Part shown: positions 53,147 through 61,700 of the stretch, piece by piece
Position numbering within the stretch: position 1 is the stretch's first letter
Layout of the letters: every line of letters starts with the position of its first letter
Assembly (NCBI RefSeq): GCF_006385255.1
Contig: NZ_VFJE01000053.1
Coordinates: 310,001 to 374,000, forward strand
Source of the DNA: Flavobacterium microcysteis
Lineage (GTDB): Bacteria; Bacteroidota; Bacteroidia; Flavobacteriales; Flavobacteriaceae
Reading direction: 5' to 3'
Length of the DNA stretch: 64,000 nucleotides
Position numbers and translations under genes: made by a program
Notes under the pieces: generated by a model
The model's input: only the letters and a program-made list of their open reading frames with translations
Database searches by the model: none
Told to the model about the DNA's origin: nothing

Positions 53147-53635
53147 ATGATTAAAAAATTGAACATTGACGTAAGCCAAACATCAGAAAAATTCCAACAT
53201 TTGGCTAATGAAATAGTGGACTTTTTGATTAACAATCTACTACTAATTGACGCATTGGAACAGGAAATATATGATCGCTATCAGATTTTAGAAGAGAAAA
53301 GAGCTTCTCCCAATCAGACACATCCTGACGAAGAGGATTTATGGGATGAATATGCACAACGTTGTAAAGAAATAATTGCACCAATCAGCACAAAGCCCTA
53401 CACCGATTCACGCTCATTTGGGAAACCAACTGCATATGAATATCTAAGCGATCCGAAGACAAAAATCAGTCTTATAATGAAATCGGAAAATCGTGCTGTT
53501 GTAGAAACCTATTTTGAGCATGCGATAGCCAAAAAAGAACAATTTGTACTGAAAAAAGACAATACTGGCTGGAAAATTGACACCAAAAAATACGGATACC
53601 CTGACGAGGACAAATGGTGGAAAGACGAAATATAA
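53147..53635 (+). CDS. NTF2-fold immunity-like protein
   Basis: A 162-residue protein whose C-terminus AKKEQFVLKKDNTGWKIDTK followed by DKWWKD matches the strand pattern of NTF2-fold immunity proteins (FxLKKxxGxWKID...DKW). It is the last gene of the array. The terminator downstream points to the minus strand, so the end of this operon is not marked by an obvious plus-strand hairpin. Confidence 0.7.
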   Translation: MIKKLNIDVSQTSEKFQHLANEIVDFLINNLLLIDALEQEIYDRYQILEEKRASPNQTHPDEEDLWDEYAQRCKEIIAPISTKPYTDSRSFGKPTAYEYLSDPKTKISLIMKSENRAVVETYFEHAIAKKEQFVLKKDNTGWKIDTKKYGYPDEDKWWKDEI

Positions 53636-53673
53636 GTGAAAAACACTATCCAATTCCCTTAAAAAACAACTAC

Positions 53674-53700
53674 AAAAAACCCCGATACTAGTACCGGGGC
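53674..53700 (-). terminator. Terminator of the 93-residue protein gene
   Basis: CCCCG (53680-53684) pairs with CGGGG (53695-53699), with four further pairs after one mismatch; on the minus strand it is followed by six T. Confidence 0.75.
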
Positions 53701-53722
53701 TACAAACAACAAGGTGAAAAAA

Positions 53723-54004
53723 CTATTTCTGGTTTTTCTTTATGGTACTCATTTTTCTGGCTGGCGAATATATTTTTGATTTTAAAGAATTTTTGGCCAT
53801 ATGATAGCTGCCAATACATCGTTCCAGTTCATGTATCAATATCTTATAATAATCGTAAGTTCCCTGAAGCTCTGATGCTTTATTTCTGATTTCCTGATCT
53901 TGTTCTTCAGAAATAGTTATGGTTCCATATAAATTATGGTATTCTTTGTATCTGCCGTAAGCCTCTACCAATTGTTCATGGTCTTTGGCATCTATTTTTA
54001 TCAT
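53723..54004 (-). CDS. Small helical protein, unknown function
   Basis: A 93-residue protein, largely alpha-helical (DHEQLVEAYGRYKEYHNLYG, YYKILIHELERCIGSYHMAK). It has a basic C-terminus. It stands alone on the minus strand with its own terminator. No family recognised. Confidence 0.6.
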   Translation of the reverse strand: MIKIDAKDHEQLVEAYGRYKEYHNLYGTITISEEQDQEIRNKASELQGTYDYYKILIHELERCIGSYHMAKNSLKSKIYSPARKMSTIKKNQK

Positions 54005-54075
54005 GTGTACACTATTTGAACAGCCATTGGCTGCCTGGACAATTATTTTATTTTAGCAGTTGCCTGCAAGACAGA

Positions 54076-54816
54076 TTAAAGATAATCTGCAATATCGATA
54101 TCACCTTTGACAACCAAATTCCCGTTTTCTAATTTTTCCTGCAATACAATCATGTTGGCTCCAACAGTTTGAATTATCTGTACGCGTATTGGCCCGGAGT
54201 TAGCATAAGGTTCCGTTGTTCCCGGTTTATACAATTCTAAAAATACAGGAGCCGTATTACTAAAGAAACTATAGATTTTGAGTTCGGAAAAGTTTTCTTT
54301 TCCTATGTTTGGAAACTCTGCCAATACCGCCCCATTTTCTCTTTTTAGTACGCCTTTTACTGTTTGCAGTTCAGAACCTGAAAATTCTCCAAGGTTTGGA
54401 AAAAGGAATACAAAGCCTACTCTTCCGATATTTACTGTAGGCTTTACAGCATACGTTTTTAGAAAAATCCCGGGAAGGTTAAAAAAGTACAATTCCTTGT
54501 ATTGGTCACTATTGTAGTACGTAATTTCATAGTTTGCCAGTTCGTTTCCGATTTCATTGTTATAAATACCCAGATAATTTTTTTCATCTTTGTCTATGAC
54601 AAATTCCAAGGTAGTTTCTATGTTTCCTCTGTAACTTCCCTGTTGGTTTATCAAAACCGGTTCTCCGTTAAACCTCAGCTGTACGGCATCCGGACTGGAA
54701 TATCCTTTAATCTTTACACGAGCCGGTTTTTGAGCCGCATCAATAGAATTGGTAAGTTCTGCTTCGCAAGCAGTCAAAATAAGCAGCCCTATTATAAATA
54801 CTATCGCTTTTTTCAT
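54076..54816 (-). CDS. Lipoprotein of unknown function, last gene of the TonB-receptor locus
   Basis: A 246-residue lipoprotein (lipobox LTAC, Cys17). The start at 54816 gives the signal peptide MKKAIVFIIGLLILTACEAE. The rest is beta-rich (RVKIKGYSSPDAVQLRFNGE, VGFVFLFPNLGEFSGSELQT) and looks like two small beta-sandwich units. I do not recognise a family. It lies 66 bp after the T9SS protein on the same strand, separated by a stem-loop, and belongs to the TonB receptor unit by position. Confidence 0.65.
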   Translation of the reverse strand: MKKAIVFIIGLLILTACEAELTNSIDAAQKPARVKIKGYSSPDAVQLRFNGEPVLINQQGSYRGNIETTLEFVIDKDEKNYLGIYNNEIGNELANYEITYYNSDQYKELYFFNLPGIFLKTYAVKPTVNIGRVGFVFLFPNLGEFSGSELQTVKGVLKRENGAVLAEFPNIGKENFSELKIYSFFSNTAPVFLELYKPGTTEPYANSGPIRVQIIQTVGANMIVLQEKLENGNLVVKGDIDIADYL

Positions 54817-54840
54817 AATCAATCTGGGTTATATTTTATT

Positions 54841-54873
54841 TCCCGCAACTGTGTCTGGTTGCGGGATTTTTTG
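54841..54873 (+). other. Stem-loop between the T9SS protein and lipoprotein genes
   Basis: TCCCGCAAC (54841-54849) pairs with GTTGCGGGA (54858-54866). The T run follows on the plus strand, opposite to the local genes, so in the minus-strand mRNA the loop is not a classic terminator and may act on mRNA stability. Confidence 0.6.
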
Positions 54874-54882
54874 AGTAATTGA

Positions 54883-55818
54883 TTATTTCTTGATAAACTT
54901 AAGTTTCTCAACCGTAGTACCGTCAGTTACCGTAATCAGGTAGGTACCAACAGATAAGGATGAAACATCAGTACGTGTATTGAAAGGCGCAGTCATAATT
55001 TCTTGCCCCATCATATTATATACTTTAACTGTTGTCTGTTCTGCTGAAAGTGACGGATTAAGTTCCAATACCAATTCTGACATTGCAGGGTTTTGCATAA
55101 TTTTAGTAGCATTCAGACCTTTCTCAGTGTCTTTTGTACTTAATGGTGTTACATAAATACCCATTTCATCAATATTAATATTTTGTACGTTTTGACCGGA
55201 AGTCGGACCTGAAGTAATTCGGTTTGACCATAAACCTATATAAATCTTTTTTCCAGCAAATGCAGAAATATCCACAAGACTTTCCACAAATTGTGTCAAA
55301 TCACTAGGAAACGGATGATTTACTCCTTCACCTGCAATTATCGTATACGGATAAGCTATCTGCTCTCCTGCTCCATCTAAAGCCATTGACTGAAAATCGG
55401 ACAAATCAGGCACTTGTTTTTCTGGTGTACTGGTATATATATACAAAAATCTACCTAAGGTTAAATGTGTCGTCCTTTGCCTGCCTATATAAGCTGCAAG
55501 TGTAATCGTTCCTGAAACAGATGTCAAATCAATTTCCGGAGAAATCACCCAGTCATTTTCTGTAGCAAAACCGGTTGCATTTCCTGATGGTACATTACTG
55601 ATAGAAAAACGCAATACTCCAGATGTGCCATAGGTAAGAGAAGTTCCATTGTGGTAAATATTTTGTCCTTGAACCCATTTGTTTCCGTTTGCATTCAGGT
55701 CATGGAATGTCCATCCTATCATATCGTCTGGAGAATCAAAAGAATTGACCCATACTGGAAGTTGTCCGTAAAAAACAGTGGTAACCAATAAGGTCGCTAA
55801 TAGTAATAAATTTTTCAT
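54883..55818 (-). CDS. T9SS type A secreted protein, choice-of-anchor J type
   Basis: A 311-residue protein: signal peptide (1-19), an N-terminal jelly-roll-like domain (~25-225; NSFDSPDDMIGWTFHDLNAN, NDWVISPEIDLTSVSGTITL) of the choice-of-anchor J/cleaved-adhesin class, and a C-terminal T9SS type A domain (~232-311, VKVYNMMGQEIMTAPFNT ... GTYLITVTDGTTVEKLKFIKK). It is encoded in the TonB receptor unit, so it may bind or release the receptor's substrate outside the cell (inference). Confidence 0.83.
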   Translation of the reverse strand: MKNLLLLATLLVTTVFYGQLPVWVNSFDSPDDMIGWTFHDLNANGNKWVQGQNIYHNGTSLTYGTSGVLRFSISNVPSGNATGFATENDWVISPEIDLTSVSGTITLAAYIGRQRTTHLTLGRFLYIYTSTPEKQVPDLSDFQSMALDGAGEQIAYPYTIIAGEGVNHPFPSDLTQFVESLVDISAFAGKKIYIGLWSNRITSGPTSGQNVQNINIDEMGIYVTPLSTKDTEKGLNATKIMQNPAMSELVLELNPSLSAEQTTVKVYNMMGQEIMTAPFNTRTDVSSLSVGTYLITVTDGTTVEKLKFIKK

Positions 55819-55865
55819 TTTTGTATTGTTAAGTGTTGTAGTTTCTCCGCTTCTGTTATCTTTTG

Positions 55866-55910
55866 CGATTCCTTGCCTGAGCCGAGTAAAGGCAGGAATC
55901 GGGTTTTATT
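55866..55910 (+). other. Stem-loop between the TonB receptor and T9SS protein genes
   Basis: CGATTCCTTGCCT (55866-55878) pairs with AGGCAGGAATCG (55890-55901) with one bulged T. Again the T-rich side is on the plus strand, opposite to transcription of the genes. Confidence 0.65.
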
Positions 55911-55957
55911 TTTAAATTATAGTGCCGTGTTTTGGGTTTATTTCATAGGCAGGCCGT

Positions 55958-58900
55958 TTAAAAAGTTAGGTTAATGCTCATTCCGAAAGTCCTTCCGGTA
56001 CGGGCACGGAAAATAATCTTGTCAATATCTTTGTCGTATTTACTGGTCGAGCCTGGTAAAAGCGCTAAGTTTTCTCTTTCTGTAGCATAATCACTCCCTA
56101 CCCCGCGTACAACCGAATAGGAATTGTAATTGTTATAGTATTCCTTTACACGATCAAAAAGATTTTTGACATGGAATTTTACCTCAAGATTTTTGTTCTT
56201 TAAAAACTTATAGGCAATCTGCATATCTGCAACGGCATAAGGACGCTGTATTTCTTCCGCATTATAAGAATAACCTACTGTTATATACTGGTCACCTTTG
56301 GCATTGTATAAAAAGCTGGCTCCTAACCTATCACCTTCATAAACCAAACCCAGGTTATAGGCATAAGGCGTTTGTCCATACAATGGCCTGTCTACCTTAT
56401 AGGTATCACCTGTCTCGTATCTGTTTTTGTAAGCAGTAACTTGTGTCTTGTTATAGGTAAAGTTCCCACTTATGAAAAGGCTGTTAAGGATGGCGTTATT
56501 ATTGATAAAACCTAGATTCTTTCTTAGCTCCATTTCAAATCCTACCAGTTTTGCATTATTTGAATTTCCGTTATAGAGGTAGAGGTTTCCTTCGTTAGAA
56601 ATATAACCTTCGCGTTCTATAGGTCGGTCAATATCTTTGTAATATATGCCCGCCGACAGTATTTCACCCAAGTTGGGGAACCATTCAAATTTAAAATCAT
56701 AACTGTTGATTACTGAAGATGTCATTTCGGTATTATAGATCATCGCATTGGCTACCGGATCGATATACGGCAATCCTGTTCTTTCATTAAACTGAGGACG
56801 AATTACTGCTTTGCTATAAGCCAGCCTTAGATTCATACTACTTATAGGGCTGTAAGTAAAGTTAACCGAAGGCATAAACTGCCAAGTCTTATCGTGGATA
56901 GGCTCTTTTAGTAAATTCCTTGAGTCGGCAGGATCTAGCTGTTGAGAAATCAGCGTATATTTAAAGTACTCTGCTCTCATACCCCATACCAGCCTTAGTT
57001 TATTTGTCCAACGATTGTCAAACATAAAATAAGGTGCATGCTGTTTCACTTCGCCTTCATATTTTGAATCTTTATAGATTGGCATCGTTTGCCACCCAAT
57101 ACCGCCAGGTACATATTTTGAGCCATCAAACCAATCGCTAAGTGGGCCATAAATGGCTAAGGAGTTTCTGTCACTATTGGGTACATCCCTATTTTCGTCT
57201 ACTCTTAGGAAAAACTTTTCTTGTTGGTTGGTATTATTTTTCAAGGTACCTGCATATCCTACTTTGATATCATTTTTAAAATCTCCAATATCCAGTTTCC
57301 ATTTTAAAGACCCTCCATAATTGTAGTCGGTTTCTCTGTTTTCTATGTAGGCTCTTGTAAAATTATTCCCGGAGTTATATATCTGGTGGTATTCCATGAT
57401 TTCCCTACCAATAAAACTATAATAGGTTATATTCTGTGTCATATCCTTGGTATCTGAGGCCACACTAGTTCTGGCTGCAAACCAATTAAATTCTAATCCT
57501 CCAATTTTGTGACTTCCTTCAAGTTTGTTCTGTATCAATGTCTGATATACCGGATAATTGACATTATCTGTATAAGGCTTATCTAAACCAGGAATGTTTC
57601 TATCGTCATTGTCCGGTACGATTCCATGATAGAAATAATTATAAGCACCCTCAGCCGCACTTGCCATTCCGCTACCTCCTGTATATTCATTCCATCCTGT
57701 AGTCCTCGTAAGCGTATTGTCATAAAGATGCGTATAAGAATTACGGAACGATAGACGGTTATTGCCCAACTGAAGTCCTGTATTAAACATCGCCGCTACT
57801 GTGGAAGTATAAGTGTAAGACGCTCCTTTGTTTCGAAAGTTGAAAAATTCTACAGGTGCTACACCTGCTTGCTTCCAATTGCTTACTAAGGCCGTATTGT
57901 CGAGCCAGTTTCCTCGTCCTGTATGTTCAATATCCAATTTTGTCTGCTCATTTCTTAAAGTAGCTGCTGCTGCAAAACCCCATTTGTTATTATTTTTCAT
58001 TTTAAAGTTTCGTCCCATCGCTAACTGGAAACTGGAACTCGGATCTGCCTTTGAGTTATAGGTAGTGAAGTTATCGTTCTTAAAACGTTTGGATTGTTCA
58101 AAAAACACAGGATTGTTCCAAGAGGTAGAAATAAGACCTTTAGGAAAATCTCTTGTACCGTCGTCATAGCCAAAATAATCAGATTCACCTCTTTGCCGAG
58201 ACTGGAAATCTTTAAAGGTAGATTCGGTATTATAGGAACTGCCCCAGCTAAAAGAGAAAAAATCCTTTTCCGGAATATCTTTTGTTCTTACTTCCACATA
58301 ACCTCCAGCAAAACTGGCATTCATATCGGGAGTAACTGTCTTGCTTACTACTACACTTTCTACCATAGCCGTAGGAATGATATCAAATGAAAAGTTCTGG
58401 TTATACGCTTCTGTGCTTGGCAAATTGATACCGTCCATTGCGGCAGTATTCCAGCGTTCTCCCATAGAACGCACGACCACATATTTGTTGTCAATTGTCG
58501 TAATCCCGGTAATTCTTTTTAAAGTTGCCCCTACATCGCTGTCGGGTGTTTTGGCAATCTGTTCGGAAGAAATACCGTCGCTCATCTGTGGAGCTCTTTT
58601 TTGCTGCATGAGCAATCCCTGAGCTGAAGCATCGTTGTAGTCTAATGTGATTACTACTTCATCCAATCCTAATGCATCCGGTTTCAAGACAACATTCAGG
58701 TCTGTTACTTCACCGGCTTTTACTACGACTCCTGTAATTCGCTTGGTCTGATAAGAAATATAGCTTATTTCCAGATTGTTGATGCCTTCTTCTAATGACA
58801 ATGAAAAATTTCCATTGCTATCAGCCTGCGCACCTGCCTTTGCTCCGGCAACTGCTACATTGGCTCCTGCCAAAGCAAGGCCAAATTCATCGACTATCTT

Positions 58901-59224
58901 TCCTTTTACGGCTCCAATTTTTTTTACAGAGGTCGGTTTTGGAACAACTGCATAGGAGTTGCCATTTTTCTTAAGTATAAAAGAAGTCCCTGAAAGAGAG
59001 GCTTCCAATGCCTTTTCCCAGGTTTGGTTTTTTGCAGAATAGGCCGGTACTTTTACTGTTCCGGTTTGCTTATGGTCAAAGGCAATGCTGATGTCGCCTA
59101 ATTTTTCTATACGTATGATTCGTGATTCCAGAGTTTCTTCAGGAAAGGATACATCCTGCTGGGCATAGAGAGATTGCGTAAAAATTAAAAGCAATATTGT
59201 TTTAAATAGGAACCAATTTTTCAT
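55958..59224 (-). CDS. TonB-dependent receptor with STN signalling domain
   Basis: A 1088-residue outer-membrane receptor. Order: signal peptide (1-21), STN domain (~22-98, ESRIIRIEKLGDISIAFDHK, AKNQTWEKALEASLSGTSF), a carboxypeptidase-regulatory-like domain (~103-185), plug (~205-320, LLMQQKRAPQMSDGISSEQI, AFAGGYVEVRTKD-like end) and a 22-strand barrel ending MSINLTF. The STN domain is used for signalling to FecR. No SusD-like partner follows, so it is not a classic SusCD pair. Substrate unknown. FecR lies 35 bp upstream on the same strand. Confidence 0.93.
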   Translation of the reverse strand: MKNWFLFKTILLLIFTQSLYAQQDVSFPEETLESRIIRIEKLGDISIAFDHKQTGTVKVPAYSAKNQTWEKALEASLSGTSFILKKNGNSYAVVPKPTSVKKIGAVKGKIVDEFGLALAGANVAVAGAKAGAQADSNGNFSLSLEEGINNLEISYISYQTKRITGVVVKAGEVTDLNVVLKPDALGLDEVVITLDYNDASAQGLLMQQKRAPQMSDGISSEQIAKTPDSDVGATLKRITGITTIDNKYVVVRSMGERWNTAAMDGINLPSTEAYNQNFSFDIIPTAMVESVVVSKTVTPDMNASFAGGYVEVRTKDIPEKDFFSFSWGSSYNTESTFKDFQSRQRGESDYFGYDDGTRDFPKGLISTSWNNPVFFEQSKRFKNDNFTTYNSKADPSSSFQLAMGRNFKMKNNNKWGFAAAATLRNEQTKLDIEHTGRGNWLDNTALVSNWKQAGVAPVEFFNFRNKGASYTYTSTVAAMFNTGLQLGNNRLSFRNSYTHLYDNTLTRTTGWNEYTGGSGMASAAEGAYNYFYHGIVPDNDDRNIPGLDKPYTDNVNYPVYQTLIQNKLEGSHKIGGLEFNWFAARTSVASDTKDMTQNITYYSFIGREIMEYHQIYNSGNNFTRAYIENRETDYNYGGSLKWKLDIGDFKNDIKVGYAGTLKNNTNQQEKFFLRVDENRDVPNSDRNSLAIYGPLSDWFDGSKYVPGGIGWQTMPIYKDSKYEGEVKQHAPYFMFDNRWTNKLRLVWGMRAEYFKYTLISQQLDPADSRNLLKEPIHDKTWQFMPSVNFTYSPISSMNLRLAYSKAVIRPQFNERTGLPYIDPVANAMIYNTEMTSSVINSYDFKFEWFPNLGEILSAGIYYKDIDRPIEREGYISNEGNLYLYNGNSNNAKLVGFEMELRKNLGFINNNAILNSLFISGNFTYNKTQVTAYKNRYETGDTYKVDRPLYGQTPYAYNLGLVYEGDRLGASFLYNAKGDQYITVGYSYNAEEIQRPYAVADMQIAYKFLKNKNLEVKFHVKNLFDRVKEYYNNYNSYSVVRGVGSDYATERENLALLPGSTSKYDKDIDKIIFRARTGRTFGMSINLTF

Positions 59225-59259
59225 AATGTTCGTTAGTGCTGTTGTTGAAGTTGTTGTAA

Positions 59260-60291
59260 TTATTTGTAAAGGGTTACTGTATTATTTTTAATGGTATAGC
59301 GTATGCCGTAGATGTCTGAAATAATATCCAGCGCATTGCTTAGGGAAGTTTCTTTTTCAAAAGAGGCACTAAAGCTCATGTCCTTCAACAGGTCTGGTTG
59401 TGCTATGATTTCAATATCAAAATGCTGTTCCATTCTAAGGATTAATTCATCCGCATCAGAATGGTTGAGCGTCAGGTTTCCTTGTCGCCATGTAGCAATT
59501 GTTGAAGTTTCTATTTCTGATAAGCTGACCGCATTTTTCTTTTTATCGATGACTACTTTCTGTGAAGGAACCAGCACGCAGATTTTTTGATTCTCTCTTA
59601 ATACCTCAACTCTACCCGTCCTGACTGCTACGCTGCTTTTATGCAATTCTTTATATGCCGTTACGCTAAAGGAAGTTCCTTTTACCGCTACATCGGCATC
59701 TTGGGAATGGACGATAAAACGCTTCTGTGGATTTTTAGTTACTTCAAAAAATGCTTCTCCGTTTTCTAGCCAGATTTCTCTTTTGATGTCGTTAAATTCA
59801 TTTTTTACAAAAGCCAGAGTAGTGTTTCCGTTTAGCGTAATAAAAGAACCGTCAGGTAGTGTAAACTTTTTTACTTCTCCTTTGCCTGTCTGATACACCA
59901 TCTCTTTTGAGAACAAACACCCAAGACTCTGGAACGTGCCATAGGTATTGTATTGGTAGGCCGTAACAGAAGTCATCAACATCACGACGACAGCCGCTGC
60001 ATAAGGCATTAGTTTTTGCAATCTGAAAACTTTTATCGGCCGACGAGCCGGATCGCCAAACCCGTATTGAGAGGATAATGACTCCCAGACCTTTTCAACG
60101 CCATTTTTTATCTGGCTTTCGGAAGCTTCAAATGGAGTGTTTTCTGATTTTTCAGGATTCCAGTTTTTAATACTCTGGATTTCTTTTTCAGATGCCTGTC
60201 CGTTATAATATCTGTGGAAATAATCATGCAGCCACAAAAACCAAATCAGCTTTTTTTTCTCTTGTTCTTCTTTATTCAGCTTCTTGTTCAT
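59260..60291 (-). CDS. FecR family anti-sigma factor
   Basis: A 343-residue inner-membrane protein: cytoplasmic N-terminus (1-94), membrane helix ~95-111 (LMPYAAAVVVMLMTSVTAYQ), FecR domain (~125-235, GSFITLNGNTTLAFVKNEFN) and a DUF4974-like secretin/TonB-N-like domain (~265-343, HSDADELILRMEQHFDIEII ... DIISDIYGIRYTIKNNTVTL). It should hold the divergent sigma factor and release it when the STN domain of the receptor reports ligand binding. Confidence 0.92.
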   Translation of the reverse strand: MNKKLNKEEQEKKKLIWFLWLHDYFHRYYNGQASEKEIQSIKNWNPEKSENTPFEASESQIKNGVEKVWESLSSQYGFGDPARRPIKVFRLQKLMPYAAAVVVMLMTSVTAYQYNTYGTFQSLGCLFSKEMVYQTGKGEVKKFTLPDGSFITLNGNTTLAFVKNEFNDIKREIWLENGEAFFEVTKNPQKRFIVHSQDADVAVKGTSFSVTAYKELHKSSVAVRTGRVEVLRENQKICVLVPSQKVVIDKKKNAVSLSEIETSTIATWRQGNLTLNHSDADELILRMEQHFDIEIIAQPDLLKDMSFSASFEKETSLSNALDIISDIYGIRYTIKNNTVTLYK

Positions 60292-60393
60292 ATTATTTTG
60301 TTCTTATATAGATAATCGTAATCAGTGTTCCCGATTTCTTGGCGATACTCGTTATGAAAACATTACTAATATGTTAAGTGTTTTTTTATCAAA

Positions 60394-60422
60394 TTGAGAG
60401 GTTCATTTTTATGATACATTTG
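60394..60422 (+). promoter_or_regulatory. Promoter of the ECF sigma factor gene
   Basis: TTG (60394-60396), 18-bp spacer, TACATTTG (60415-60422). Its start near 60429 lies downstream of the longest open frame start (60378), which supports the ATG at 60471. Confidence 0.65.
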
Positions 60423-60470
60423 CGGTGTTCTTCTTATTCAGCATCTACAAAATATGTAGAAAACAACCCT

Positions 60471-61106
60471 ATGAAAACTCCAGATCAAATCCTTATAGAC
60501 AGGATTACGAATAAAGACGAGGCGGCTTTTTATGAATTTTACAATCGTTATGCGGCGTTGCTTTATCGATGGGCCTATAATCGTGTAGGCAGTGAAGAAA
60601 TTACGGAAGAAATCACTCAGGAATTCTGGGCTCAGTTTTGGCTGAATCCGATACAGATAAAAACGAATGCGGAAGGAAATGCAAAGAATTATCTTTTGCA
60701 TTTTTTTACTTACAGGGTGCTGGATTATATCCGTGCTAATATGACTCGAAAAATATTCTCAAGCATAGGAGACGAACTCGATCTGCTTTCCCGAACCTTA
60801 ATCTATAGTCATATTTCTGAAGAAATAGAGGAAAAGGAAATTTATACTCTGATTGACGAAATCATTGCTACCCTGCCAGAGTTGACCCAAAAGGTTTTTA
60901 ATCACCGATGGAAAGATGATTTATCAACTGAAGAAACAGCGAAGCTGTTGAACATTGACGAAAAAGCAGTATACAACCGAATGTATACTGCCATTAGTAT
61001 TATACGTGAAAAAGTGTCCTTAATGTTGCAGGAAGGAGATACGATGCAGAAAATAAAAACAATTAATATGGGTGCTTTGGCTATATGGTATAGCCTAATG
61101 AAGTAA
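60471..61106 (+). CDS. ECF RNA polymerase sigma factor
   Basis: A 211-residue sigma-70 family ECF factor. Region 2 (~20-95) has FYEFYNRYAALLYRWAYNRV and ITEEITQEFWAQFW; region 4 (~125-190) has LIDEIIATLPELTQKVFNHR, STEETAKLLNIDEKAVYNRM. The ATG at 60471 is chosen over 60378, which precedes the promoter. It is divergent from FecR and should direct transcription of the fecR/receptor unit; the C-terminus has an extra ~20 residues (QKIKTINMGALAIWYSLMK). Confidence 0.92.
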   Translation: MKTPDQILIDRITNKDEAAFYEFYNRYAALLYRWAYNRVGSEEITEEITQEFWAQFWLNPIQIKTNAEGNAKNYLLHFFTYRVLDYIRANMTRKIFSSIGDELDLLSRTLIYSHISEEIEEKEIYTLIDEIIATLPELTQKVFNHRWKDDLSTEETAKLLNIDEKAVYNRMYTAISIIREKVSLMLQEGDTMQKIKTINMGALAIWYSLMK

Positions 61107-61108
61107 TA

Positions 61109-61477
61109 TCAATCATTTATTTTCTTGTGCTCAAAGGTCCATATGGATTCATAAGACGTAATCCGTTTTCCATCCTTAAAAAGATCGATATGAAGTTTTA
61201 CCGGAATCAGCGTTGAGGTAAGCGTCAGGTATTGATTGTCCTTTGACATTTTCCACTTTCCTTTGTGTACTTCATCGCCAATAAGACTTTCAAATTTGCC
61301 GTTTTCATAAAATACCTGATACACCTGATCCGTCTTAAAGAAATCTTTGATGTCTTTTTCCTGTCCGTTATGCATGTATCGTACGAGTTGCCATTTGCCA
61401 ATAAGTTCTTTGGCAGTTTGTGCTTTTGCAGTTAAGCAAGTAACACAAAGAAATAATGTGAGTAGTGTTGTTTTCAT
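61109..61477 (-). CDS. Exported lipocalin-like protein
   Basis: A 122-residue protein with signal peptide (1-19) and a lipocalin-like core (ELIGKWQLVRYMHNGQE, YENGKFESLIGDEVHKGKW, SIWTFEHKK). It ends 2 bp from the convergent sigma gene; no terminator separates them. Ligand unknown. Confidence 0.78.
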   Translation of the reverse strand: MKTTLLTLFLCVTCLTAKAQTAKELIGKWQLVRYMHNGQEKDIKDFFKTDQVYQVFYENGKFESLIGDEVHKGKWKMSKDNQYLTLTSTLIPVKLHIDLFKDGKRITSYESIWTFEHKKIND

Positions 61478-61590
61478 TGTGGTAGGTTTTAGATAACTAA
61501 TTTATGAAAAAATCACCAAATCCTCTTATAAACTTCTTACACAAACCCTTTAATTTTTTTAATTAAACATCAATTATGTTAAAAAATTAT

Positions 61591-61680
61591 TATATTTGAC
61601 TCAAGCAAAAGCCACATTTTGCTAAAAACTAAAAATCCAGATAAACTACTTTTTCAAGGAAGTTTATGTGGATTTTTTTT
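61591..61680 (+). ncRNA. Candidate leader RNA with two hairpins (attenuator or small RNA)
   Basis: A perfect -7 box TATATTTG (61591-61598, no clear -33) predicts a start near 61604. Hairpin 1 pairs AGCAAAA (61604-61610) with TTTTGCT (61617-61623). Hairpin 2 pairs AAAAATCCAGATAAACT (61631-61647) with AGTTTATGTGGATTTTT (61661-61677) with one mismatch and ends in a T run, a terminator. The loop of hairpin 1 contains CCACAT (61612-61617), complementary to ATGTGG (61666-61671) in hairpin 2. The next ATG is 21 bp after the T run. Confidence 0.5.
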
Positions 61681-61700
61681 ATTTCTAATCCTCTAAACTA

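Noticed and set aside
54502..54882. 126-codon plus-strand frame opposite the lipoprotein gene
   Set aside because: It lies inside the minus-strand lipoprotein gene and has no start signals; the plus-strand T run after the 54841 hairpin is not evidence enough for a gene.
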